Source of the DNA: an uncultured Eubacteriales bacterium
GTDB taxonomy: Bacteria > Bacillota > Clostridia > Christensenellales > CAG-917
NCBI GenBank assembly: GCA_900545885.1
Contig: URAF01000005.1
Coordinates: forward strand, 65,966-129,965
Length of the DNA stretch: 64,000 bases
Reading direction: 5' to 3'
Below are positions 37,341 to 44,803 of this stretch, one piece after another (position 1 is the stretch's first letter; each line of letters starts with the position of its first letter). A program made the position numbers and the translations under genes. The notes below the pieces were generated by a model, which was given only the letters and a program-made list of their open reading frames with translations, was not told where the DNA came from and did not search any database.

Positions 37341-37973
37341 ATGAAAAGAAAGGGCAGACTGTCACCAAGGACGGCAACTTACGCGCTTGCGCTTGCGGGA
37401 ATATCCGCCGCGCTTGCGCTTTTGTTTGTCTGGCTGGGCGTTGTGGTGAGATACGTCACAATTGCCATGTTTGCTGCGGCGGGGTGCGCGGTAATGGTGC
37501 CCATATCCAAAAAATATTACGCGTCGGGCATATTCGCTTACGCAGTATCCGCGGGGCTGTCATTTTTGGTGGGCGACATCACGGCCGTTACGGGATACGT
37601 CATTTATTTCGGACCAATGGCGGTCATATCCGCGATAATGTGGGAGAAGAACGTCAAATGGTTCATTTCCTATCCCGTTAAAATCGTATTCATAAATGCC
37701 GCGCTTGCCGCGCTTTACTACGGTTTGCAGGCAATCGAAGTCATAGCCCCCGACGTTGCGGCAAGGTTCGATTATTGGGCGATTGCAATTCTCGGAACCG
37801 TCGGCTTGTTGCTCATTGACCTGCTTATGCAGTACGTATATGCCACTATGCGCAAGATAACGGCACGCGTTATCCGTGACAAAAACACCGCGGAAGTCAC
37901 GGCGGAAGAGATAAGGCAGGAAGACGAAAAAGAGGACGAGGACAACCCGTTCGGCGACGATTTCAGAAAGTAA
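37341..37973 (+). CDS. Small polytopic membrane protein, function unknown
   Basis: A 210-residue protein with about five or six membrane segments (near residues 12-32, 36-54, 60-82, 84-100, 112-130 and 145-167) and a charged acidic C-terminal tail (KEDEDNPFGDDF). No family assigned; the general look is that of ECF S-component or DUF2232-like proteins. It is the third gene of the DUF5685 operon, 13 bp after the J-like gene, and is followed by a bidirectional terminator. Confidence 0.75.
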   Translation: MKRKGRLSPRTATYALALAGISAALALLFVWLGVVVRYVTIAMFAAAGCAVMVPISKKYYASGIFAYAVSAGLSFLVGDITAVTGYVIYFGPMAVISAIMWEKNVKWFISYPVKIVFINAALAALYYGLQAIEVIAPDVAARFDYWAIAILGTVGLLLIDLLMQYVYATMRKITARVIRDKNTAEVTAEEIRQEDEKEDEDNPFGDDFRK

Positions 37974-38094
37974 CGGCGATACCGCAGTGCGATGTACACG
38001 AACGGGAATGAACCCGAACACGTTGTTTGTCAACGTGACGCAAGCGATGTAAACAATCAAGGAGCGTCAAAGTGTCAAAATTAAAGAAAAACAC

Positions 38095-38123
38095 AAAACA
38101 GGCAGTTTATATGCCTGTTTTTT
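38095..38123. terminator. Bidirectional terminator between convergent genes
   Basis: A 10-bp stem (AAAACAGGCA / TGCCTGTTTT) with a 7-nt loop and a T-run on the + strand; the A-rich sequence before it gives a T-run for the - strand. It serves the membrane-protein gene and arsR. Confidence 0.85.
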
Positions 38124-38218
38124 CATTGTAAAGTTGGTTTTGCGTTTTGATTGAAGATTGTTTTTTGCGTCCGGTATCTGATTGACTTGGCAATATCGTT
38201 GCAAACAGAATAGGGAAG

Positions 38219-38551
38219 TCAGAGGTTCAGGAACTTCACTCCCGCGTACATAACGTCTTCTATCGAGCGGTTTTTCAGGGAGTAATAAATGATTTTGCCG
38301 TCGCGGCGCTGACGTACTATGTCCGCCACACGCAGAAGTCGCAACTGGTGCGAACAGGTGGTCTGGTTCAGCCCGAGAACGTGAGCAAGGTCGCCTACGC
38401 ACATTTCCGAAATAGACAGAGCGCATATTATCTTTGCACGCGTGGCGTCACCGCACGCCGAAAAGAACTCCGACAGCGTGTGCAGGGTTGCGTTGCGCGG
38501 CACGTAATCGCGTATGAGCTGAACGGTTTTGTCGTCAAGCAATGTTTCCAT
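38219..38551 (-). CDS. ArsR/SmtB-family winged-helix repressor
   Basis: A 110-residue transcription repressor. The winged-helix core covers residues 25-105, with the recognition helix around LGLNQTTCSHQLRLLR. Where ArsR and SmtB have a metal-binding ELCVCDL motif, this protein has EMCVGDLA with one Cys, plus a second Cys in TTCSHQ, so metal or thiol sensing is possible but altered. The start lies 6 nt after a perfect TATAAT with no ribosome binding site. A 12-bp perfect palindrome GAATTATAATTC (38556-38567) covers that -10 box, as expected for autoregulation. It diverges from a small membrane protein with a Cys-rich tail. Confidence 0.88.
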   Translation of the reverse strand: METLLDDKTVQLIRDYVPRNATLHTLSEFFSACGDATRAKIICALSISEMCVGDLAHVLGLNQTTCSHQLRLLRVADIVRQRRDGKIIYYSLKNRSIEDVMYAGVKFLNL

Positions 38552-38555
38552 ACCC

Positions 38556-38567
38556 GAATTATAATTC
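38556..38567. promoter_or_regulatory. arsR -10 box inside a palindromic operator candidate
   Basis: GAATTATAATTC is self-complementary and contains the - strand TATAAT (38558-38563) 6 nt before the arsR ATG. The 91-bp arsR / small-protein intergenic region holds nothing else clear. Confidence 0.55.
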
Positions 38568-38642
38568 CCACGCGCGCGAAAATTTTGTGTAACTTTGTCG
38601 AGGTTCTACGCATATTGTGATAAAAAGTCGGAGGTGTCGCGT

Positions 38643-38837
38643 ATGACTTTCAACGAAAACTGGTTTCTGTTTCTGCTCATCGTTATGGCGGTGTTCGCCT
38701 CCGACGGGACGGTTTCGAGCACGGAAACAGCCGTTATGATTGCAATTCTGTTCGCTTTGACCGTAGCGGGTCCCACACTGGTTTCGTCGGATACGGACTC
38801 CGACGCCGACGACCGCAACTGTTTCTGCAACAAATGA
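38643..38837 (+). CDS. Small membrane protein with Cys-containing tail
   Basis: A 64-residue protein: a helical hydrophobic N-terminal half (about residues 8-20), a second hydrophobic stretch (30-46) and a polar acidic tail ending DADDRNCFCNK with two Cys. It begins with ATG after a strong GGAGGTG site. No family recognised. It diverges from the ArsR-type repressor and may be its target, perhaps in metal or redox handling; this is inference from position only. Confidence 0.65.
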   Translation: MTFNENWFLFLLIVMAVFASDGTVSSTETAVMIAILFALTVAGPTLVSSDTDSDADDRNCFCNK

Positions 38838-38904
38838 GCCCAGATAATTTTTTTCGCTGTTTGATTTGATTCGATACAAATAAATTCACGGTAATTTGGG
38901 AACT

Positions 38905-38936
38905 CGCACGTGCGCATTGCTCCGCGCACGTGCGCA
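38905..38936. repeat. Two copies of a palindromic 12-mer upstream of uvrC
   Basis: CGCACGTGCGCA occurs at 38905-38916 and 38925-38936, centre-to-centre 20 bp (two helical turns). Each contains the palindrome GCACGTGC, and together they can form a 10-bp hairpin. They lie 19 bp before the uvrC -35 box. Confidence 0.75.
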
Positions 38937-38954
38937 ACTCGCGCCCGAAATCTA

Positions 38955-38983
38955 TTTACTATTTTCGGCTTAAAGGGTATAAT
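38955..38983 (+). promoter_or_regulatory. Promoter of uvrC (leaderless arrangement)
   Basis: TTTACT, 17 bp, TATAAT, then 6 nt to the GTG start codon at 38990. No room remains for a ribosome binding site. Confidence 0.75.
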
Positions 38984-38989
38984 AACCCC

Positions 38990-40933
38990 GTGGACTTCAA
39001 AGCGAAACTCAAAGACGTGCCGGAAAATCCCGGCGTTTATATGATGCTCGACAGCGACGGGGAGATTATCTACGTTGGCAAAGCCAAAAATCTCCGCGCA
39101 CGCCTTCGTCAGTATTTTTACCGTTCGGGCAACAAAACCGCAAAGGTTATGGCGATGCTCGAACACGTCGCGGATTTCAGGTACATCATCTGTCCGAGCG
39201 AAGTCGACGCGCTCGTCACCGAGAATAACTTAATTAAGAAACATACGCCCAGATACAACATTCTGCTCAAAGACGACAAGGCGTATCCTTTCCTGCGTAT
39301 AGATATGCGCGAGGATTATCCCGCGATAACGCTTGTGCGCAAACTGCGAAACGACGGAGCAAGATATTTCGGACCGTATATGCAGTCCGTCAACGTCAAG
39401 GATATTTTCGACCTTATACACACGGCTTTTCCCGTCAGGGACTGTCGCCGCGATTTGTCCAAGCCTTCCCGTCCTTGCCTGAACTACCATTTGGGCAGGT
39501 GTGTCGCGCCGTGTTCGGGAAAGGTGAGCAAGGAAGAGTATCACGCGGAGATTGGAAAAGTCATTGCGTTCTTGCGCGGAAACGACAGGGAAGTGGAGCG
39601 CGTTCTCAACGAGAAAATGATGAGGTTCGCCGAAGAAGAGAACTTCGAAGTCGCGCTGAATTACAAGAACAAACTCAAAGTCCTCGACAACATCGTGCGC
39701 AAACAGGTTAGCGCGTTGCCCAAAGACTTCAACCTGGATATATTCGCATACGAAACCAACGGGGTGCTCGGTGCGGTCAATATGCTGGTAGTCCGCGGCG
39801 GCAAACTGGTCGGCGGCGAGAACAGGGTTTTCGAGTCGGCGGACGAGGATATAGCGTCATACATTTTCCAGTACTACGCGCACAATGCACCCGTATGCGA
39901 CGAAGTCGTAACCGACGGAGTGGAAAACGCCGACGCTCTGGAAAAGGCGGTGTCCGAGCTTGCGCACAGAACCGTCCGCGTCGTCGAACCCAAACAGGGA
40001 GTCAGACGGCAGTTGCTTGATTTGTCGCATTCCAACGCTTCGCACGCCATGGAGAAACACGGAACGACGGAAGAACGGAAGAGAGTGCGCACCGAAGGGG
40101 CGGTTGTGCAACTTGGAGAACTGCTCAATCTGCCCGTGTTGCCCAACAGAATAGAGGCGTACGACATATCGCATATATCGGGCACGGACAAAGTCGCGAG
40201 TATGGCGGTTTTCGAGGGCGGCGAACCCAAAAAGTCGCATTACCGCAAGTTCCGCATCAAAACCGTGGAAGGCAACAACGACTTTGCCTGTATGAAAGAA
40301 ACACTTACGCGCAGGCTCAAAAGATTGGAAGAAGGCGACGACGAGAGTTTCGGAACTCCGCCCGACCTCATTCTTATAGACGGCGGCAAAGGACAGCTTG
40401 CTTACGCTTTGGAAGCGTTGCGGGAGTGCGGCAGGGAAGACCTCGAAATTTTGTCGCTTGCAAAACGCGAAGAAGAAGTTTTTCTGGGGAGCGACCCCAA
40501 ACGCGCAATCATACTTCCCCGCGACAGCGTGGCATTGCAGATGTTGCAGAGAGTACGTGACGAAGCGCACAGATTTGCAATCACCTATCACAGGACTTTG
40601 CGTTCTAAACATATGTCCGAAACCGTGTTGCGGCAGATTGAGGGCATAGGCAAAAAGCGCGCCAACGCGCTGATTGCGGCGTTCGGGTCTGCGGAAAACG
40701 TAAAGCACGCGTCGGCGGAAGAAATCGCGGCAATCGACGGTTTTTCGTCCGCCCTTGCAAGGGAAATCCTCAAAAAACTGAACGGCGCGGGTATCGCGAC
40801 GGACAACAGCGCAGATAACGGCGGCGGTAAAAGTGACGCAAGTTTTGCGAGCGGAGTTGACAGCGTTGACGGCGTTCAGGGTAGTTCTGTCGGGAACGGC
40901 GGCGGGAGTGACGCCGACGGTGGCGCGGAGTGA
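38990..40933 (+). CDS. uvrC: UvrABC excinuclease subunit C
   Basis: Nuclease that makes both incisions in nucleotide excision repair, 647 residues. The N-terminal GIY-YIG domain reads PENPGVYMMLD and EIIYVGKAKNLRARLRQYF. The UVR motif follows near residues 195-230, then the RNase H-like nuclease domain (AYDISHISGTDKVASMAVFE, LILIDGGKGQL) and the terminal helix-hairpin-helix pair (LRQIEGIGKKRANALIAAFG). I chose the GTG at 38990 because it gives the normal UvrC N terminus. The last 45 residues form a Gly/Asp/Ser-rich tail not seen in most UvrC proteins. Confidence 0.95.
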   Translation: MDFKAKLKDVPENPGVYMMLDSDGEIIYVGKAKNLRARLRQYFYRSGNKTAKVMAMLEHVADFRYIICPSEVDALVTENNLIKKHTPRYNILLKDDKAYPFLRIDMREDYPAITLVRKLRNDGARYFGPYMQSVNVKDIFDLIHTAFPVRDCRRDLSKPSRPCLNYHLGRCVAPCSGKVSKEEYHAEIGKVIAFLRGNDREVERVLNEKMMRFAEEENFEVALNYKNKLKVLDNIVRKQVSALPKDFNLDIFAYETNGVLGAVNMLVVRGGKLVGGENRVFESADEDIASYIFQYYAHNAPVCDEVVTDGVENADALEKAVSELAHRTVRVVEPKQGVRRQLLDLSHSNASHAMEKHGTTEERKRVRTEGAVVQLGELLNLPVLPNRIEAYDISHISGTDKVASMAVFEGGEPKKSHYRKFRIKTVEGNNDFACMKETLTRRLKRLEEGDDESFGTPPDLILIDGGKGQLAYALEALRECGREDLEILSLAKREEEVFLGSDPKRAIILPRDSVALQMLQRVRDEAHRFAITYHRTLRSKHMSETVLRQIEGIGKKRANALIAAFGSAENVKHASAEEIAAIDGFSSALAREILKKLNGAGIATDNSADNGGGKSDASFASGVDSVDGVQGSSVGNGGGSDADGGAE

Positions 40934-40950
40934 TTTTAAAATATTACAAG

Positions 40951-40979
40951 TTGAGAATTATCGCGCGTTGATGTATAAT
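40951..40979 (+). promoter_or_regulatory. Promoter of hprK
   Basis: TTGAGA, 17 bp, TATAAT, followed by a GGAGGAT ribosome binding site and the ATG at 41000. Confidence 0.88.
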
Positions 40980-40999
40980 TGATATTCCACGGAGGATAT

Positions 41000-41959
41000 A
41001 TGGCTACGTCCGAAAAAGATAAGGAAAGAAAAACTTTTTACGTGTCTCCCGAAAAGTTCGCAAAAGACCTCGACTTGACGTTGGTTTATGCGCCCGAAGG
41101 GGATTTGTGTTTCCGTTCGACCGCAACCAACCGTCCCGGTATGCTGTTTGCGGGATTCGACGAATTTTTCCCCGCGCACCGCATTCAGGCACTCGGCAAC
41201 GCGGAAATGGCGTACCTCAATTCTCTCGGGGAGAAGTTCCGTGAAATGCAGCTCGACAGGCTGTTCTCGAAACGCGTGCCCTGCGTTATCGTGTCGCAGA
41301 ACTACACGGTGGGCGAGAGTATGACGGAAATCGCGAAACGCTACGGCGTGGCGCTTTTTGTCAGCAAACAGACGACGTCGGCAGTCGAAAGCGACTGCGT
41401 GCACTATCTCACGACCGCGCTCGCGGAAAGCGATACCATTCACGGCGAACTGCTTGACATAAGCGGTATAGGCGTGTTGCTCCTCGGCGAAAGCGGAATA
41501 GGCAAATCGGAAACCGCGCTCGAACTCGTGCACCGCGGTCATATGCTTGTTGCGGACGACCTTGTCGAAGTCAAACGCATAAAGAACAAAATTTACGGTT
41601 ATCCCTCCAAGATGACGGCAAACCTTCTGGAAGTTCGCGGAGTGGGTCTCATCGACGTCGAGGCAATGTACGGCGTCGGCGGCGTGCTCAACCAAAAACG
41701 TATCCACCTCGTCATCGAAATGGAGAAGTGGGACGACAACAAGAGTTACGACAGACTGGGTGACGAAGCGTTGACGTACGACATACTCGGCGTAAAGTTC
41801 CAGCGCATAGTGGTGCCCGTGTCGGCGGGACGAAACCTTGCCGTCGTTATAGAAGCCGCAAGCCGAAACTTCCGACTGAAAAGCATGGGCAGGGACGCGC
41901 TCGACGAACTGTCTCTGCGACTTATGGAAAAGAACAGACCCCGAGAAATCGACAACTGA
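41000..41959 (+). CDS. hprK: HPr kinase/phosphorylase
   Basis: Bifunctional enzyme that phosphorylates HPr on a Ser and removes the phosphate, the central switch of carbon catabolite control in Bacillota. The 319-residue protein has the DRTGG-like N domain (residues 1-140) and the kinase domain with His148 (IHGELLDISG), the P-loop GESGIGKS (163-170) and the family signature EVRGVGLIDVEAMYGVG. A GGAGGA site precedes the ATG. It starts the run hprK-murB-PHP-whiA-dnaE. HPr itself is not in the window. Confidence 0.96.
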   Translation: MATSEKDKERKTFYVSPEKFAKDLDLTLVYAPEGDLCFRSTATNRPGMLFAGFDEFFPAHRIQALGNAEMAYLNSLGEKFREMQLDRLFSKRVPCVIVSQNYTVGESMTEIAKRYGVALFVSKQTTSAVESDCVHYLTTALAESDTIHGELLDISGIGVLLLGESGIGKSETALELVHRGHMLVADDLVEVKRIKNKIYGYPSKMTANLLEVRGVGLIDVEAMYGVGGVLNQKRIHLVIEMEKWDDNKSYDRLGDEALTYDILGVKFQRIVVPVSAGRNLAVVIEAASRNFRLKSMGRDALDELSLRLMEKNRPREIDN

Positions 41960-42028
41960 ATAAGCGGGCATTGCCGAAAGGTGTGCGGCGGGCAGGATTA
42001 AAAACGCGACGTCGGCATACAATTCGGT

Positions 42029-43006
42029 ATGAACCTTGACGACAAAAAGAAAACCGAACTTGGCGCGGACGAAAAATCGCGTTCGGAAACGGCATTGCAG
42101 GCGGACGCGGAATATGCGAACGCAACGGAACTCGTGGACGAACTTGCAACCGAACTCGGAGTGCGCGTGCTTGCCGACGTTTCGGCAACCGAACTTACGA
42201 CGTTCCGCGGCGGCGGAACCGTGAAAAGAGTGTATGTTCCCCAAACCGTCGGAGTATTCGCGGAGTTTATGCGCAGGACGACGGAGACAATCGGCGTGCC
42301 GCCTTACGTTCTCGGCGGCGGCTCGGACACTCTCATAAAGGACGGGGAAGTGCGCCGTCCCGTTGTGTGGACGAAAGACCTTTGCGGCATAACTTTGCGG
42401 TCGGGAAAAGTCGTTGCGGAATGCGGCGTTAAAATTTCCGCGCTCATTGCGTTCGGCAGAAAACACGGGTTGGGCGGAATGGAGTTCTTGCAAGGCGTGC
42501 CCGCAAGCGTCGGCGGAGCCGTAAGGATGAATGCGGGAGCGTTCGGGGCAGAAACGAGTGATTATATTGACACAATAACGTGTTTAAGTGCCGATTTTGG
42601 CAAAACGCTGGAAATTCCGCGTGACGAAGTCGGGTTCGGATACCGAAAAGGCGCGGAGTATACGGTGGTTTCGGCGACGTTTGCGCTTGCCGAGATGAGC
42701 CGAGAAGAAAGTGCCGCGAGAGCCGCCGAGTTCTTAGCGATGAGAAAGCGCAGGCAGCCTGCTTTTCCGTCCTGCGGGAGCGTGTTCAAAGGTGCGGAGT
42801 TGCCCGCGGGATATTATATCGACCGCGCGGGGCTCAAAGGCGTGAGAAAGGGCGGTGCCGTCATTTCTCAGAAGCACGCGAACTTTATCGTCAACGAAGG
42901 CGGTGCGTCCGCCGCAGATTATCTTTGGCTTGCGGATTTTGCCCGCGAGCGCGTGAAAACGCTTTTCGGAGTGGAACTCCAAAGAGAGTTCGAATTGTTG
43001 GAATAA
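42029..43006 (+). CDS. murB: UDP-N-acetylenolpyruvoylglucosamine reductase
   Basis: FAD enzyme making UDP-MurNAc in peptidoglycan synthesis, 325 residues, short (type II) form. FAD-binding pieces TTFRGGGTVKRVYVP and VLGGGSDTLIKDGE, then EFLQGVPASVGGAVRMNAGAFG, and the catalytic Ser in PSCGSVFKG are present. The N terminus carries an extra stretch of about 35 charged residues before the usual start. No ribosome binding site precedes the ATG; a TACAAT box lies 5 nt upstream (42018-42023), so the start may be leaderless, although no good -35 is seen. Confidence 0.94.
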   Translation: MNLDDKKKTELGADEKSRSETALQADAEYANATELVDELATELGVRVLADVSATELTTFRGGGTVKRVYVPQTVGVFAEFMRRTTETIGVPPYVLGGGSDTLIKDGEVRRPVVWTKDLCGITLRSGKVVAECGVKISALIAFGRKHGLGGMEFLQGVPASVGGAVRMNAGAFGAETSDYIDTITCLSADFGKTLEIPRDEVGFGYRKGAEYTVVSATFALAEMSREESAARAAEFLAMRKRRQPAFPSCGSVFKGAELPAGYYIDRAGLKGVRKGGAVISQKHANFIVNEGGASAADYLWLADFARERVKTLFGVELQREFELLE

Positions 43007-43043
43007 CCGCGTCGGATGCGGAGTTACGGAGGATAAATCCGTT

Positions 43044-43823
43044 ATGGAAATCTGGGGAGATTATCACATTCATACGTGTGCCAGCGACGGGCAGGGACAC
43101 GTCGCGGACAAGTTTGCCTGCGCAAGCGCACGTGGGTTTACCGAAATTGCGGTTGCCGACCACGGGTTCGGCGCAATTCTGTTGGGGCAGACGAGAAAGA
43201 AGTTTGACGCGCAGACCGCCGACGTGCTGAAAGCCAACGCGATGAAGTCCGTAAAGGTGTATCAGAGCATAGAGTGCACGCCTCTCAACGAGAACGGCGA
43301 CCTCGACGCTCCCGACGACATCATAGAGAGATGCGACGTGCTGCATATGGGGTTTCACAGGCTTATGAAACCGCACGTCATACGCCGCAACCCGACTTAT
43401 TTCCTTGTCAACGGCTGGGGTACGTCCTCGGCGCGTGACGAAGAAGAACTGGTCGAGTTCAACACCCGCGCTTATCTCAACGCGCTCGAACGCTATCCCG
43501 TCGATATAATATGCCATCTCAATCACAGGGCAAAAGTCGACGTCAAGCGCATAATCAAAGTCGCCGAAGAAAAGGGCATATACATCGAACTCAACGAAAA
43601 ACACATCGAAACGTTGGAGGGTTGCATCGACATCTTGTTGCAGTCCGACGTCAGGTTCATTATGGGTTCGGACGCGCACCGCACCGACAAGGTGGGGTCG
43701 TTTGTCAGGGTAAAGGATTTTATCGCAAGACACGGCGTGCCCGAAAACAGAATATGCGGAGTGGGAATATCGCCCGTTTTTCACTCCCAAAAAGGTTTTG
43801 CTCCGAAACGGGAGGACATATGA
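43044..43823 (+). CDS. PHP-domain metal-dependent phosphoesterase
   Basis: A 259-residue PHP protein. The metal ligands are visible as DYHIHTCASDG at the start, ADHGFG near residue 39, the Glu of QSIECTPL, the His of CHLNHRAK near residue 158, and GSDAHRTDKVG at residues 211-221. These fit histidinol-phosphatase or YcdX-like phosphoesterases; the substrate is unknown. It lies between murB and whiA and overlaps whiA by 4 bp, occupying the place where rapZ and yvcK often stand in Bacillota. Confidence 0.88.
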   Translation: MEIWGDYHIHTCASDGQGHVADKFACASARGFTEIAVADHGFGAILLGQTRKKFDAQTADVLKANAMKSVKVYQSIECTPLNENGDLDAPDDIIERCDVLHMGFHRLMKPHVIRRNPTYFLVNGWGTSSARDEEELVEFNTRAYLNALERYPVDIICHLNHRAKVDVKRIIKVAEEKGIYIELNEKHIETLEGCIDILLQSDVRFIMGSDAHRTDKVGSFVRVKDFIARHGVPENRICGVGISPVFHSQKGFAPKREDI

Positions 43824-44782
43824 CATTCAAAGAAAACGCAAGCAACGAACTTCTTACCGTTCTGCCTGCCGACGAAAAAGGCATTCTGGCTTTTCTCTGT
43901 GCGGCGGCGAAACAGGCGGGTTCGATAAACATCTGCGCAAAACGCAAAAATCTCGTGTTTGCGCTGTCGTCCTATGCCGAGTGTCTGGCGGTGGTGGATA
44001 TGCTGAAAACGCTTTATCCCACCGAGTTTGAAATCAGCATGGAACACGTAAAATCGGGGTCGCGCAAGGGTAACACTTCGTACAGCGTCGCCGTGCCTAC
44101 CGGGTTCACGAAACAGGCTCTTTCCGATTTGCACCTCGTGTCCGACGACGGAAAGGAAGACGAAAGCGTAATCCCCGATTTCGTGACGGAAAACCGAGCG
44201 CTTGCGCTCAGTTACCTCAAAGGTCTGTTCATGGTGTGCGGCAGCGTTTACGTTCCGTCGCACGGAGAGGACGACGAAAAACGCGAAGGATACCATTTCG
44301 AGTTTATGGTCGAAGACGAGCAGTCGGCACAGGAGATAAGCGAACTTCTGCACAGGCTGGGCGTCAACGCGAAAATCAGCGAGCGCGGGGCGAATTTCCT
44401 TGTCTATCTCAAAGACAAGGACGAAATTCTCACTATGCTTGCGCTTCTCGACCTCGGCGACAGCGTTCTGAGGCTCAAATCCATAATCGACGAACGCGAA
44501 ACGGCAAACAGCATAAACCGCGTCACTATATGCGAAGCCGCAAACCTCGACAAAACGTATGCGGCGGCGTCCAAACAGCTTATGGAAATCGGCATAATCG
44601 AAGAGCGCGACGGGTTGGACTCGTTGAGTCCCGCTTTGCGTGAAACGGCTTGCGCCAGAATGGAGTATCAGCAGGCGAGTATGAGCGAACTTGCGGAAAT
44701 TCTCGGCATAACCAAAAGTTGTCTGAACCACAGACTCCGCAAAATCTCGGAAATCGCGGGAGCGGATACGGACGCACAATAA
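43820..44782 (+). CDS. whiA: WhiA, DNA-binding protein
   Basis: A 320-residue protein with the WhiA N-terminal and LAGLIDADG-like domains (FKENASNELL, then ALALSYLKGLFMVCGSV) and the C-terminal helix-turn-helix (MSELAEILGITKSCLNHRLRK). In Gram-positive bacteria it affects cell division and chromosome segregation. The ATG at 43820 overlaps the stop of the PHP gene and follows GGGAGGA. The open frame upstream is inside the PHP gene and not part of it. Confidence 0.95.
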   Translation: MTFKENASNELLTVLPADEKGILAFLCAAAKQAGSINICAKRKNLVFALSSYAECLAVVDMLKTLYPTEFEISMEHVKSGSRKGNTSYSVAVPTGFTKQALSDLHLVSDDGKEDESVIPDFVTENRALALSYLKGLFMVCGSVYVPSHGEDDEKREGYHFEFMVEDEQSAQEISELLHRLGVNAKISERGANFLVYLKDKDEILTMLALLDLGDSVLRLKSIIDERETANSINRVTICEAANLDKTYAAASKQLMEIGIIEERDGLDSLSPALRETACARMEYQQASMSELAEILGITKSCLNHRLRKISEIAGADTDAQ

Positions 44783-44803
44783 CGACGGATAACGGAGATA
44801 CAA

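Noticed and set aside
38905..38936. LexA (SOS) operator upstream of uvrC
   Set aside because: The repeats do not fit the CGAAC-N4-GTTCG type of Gram-positive LexA box.
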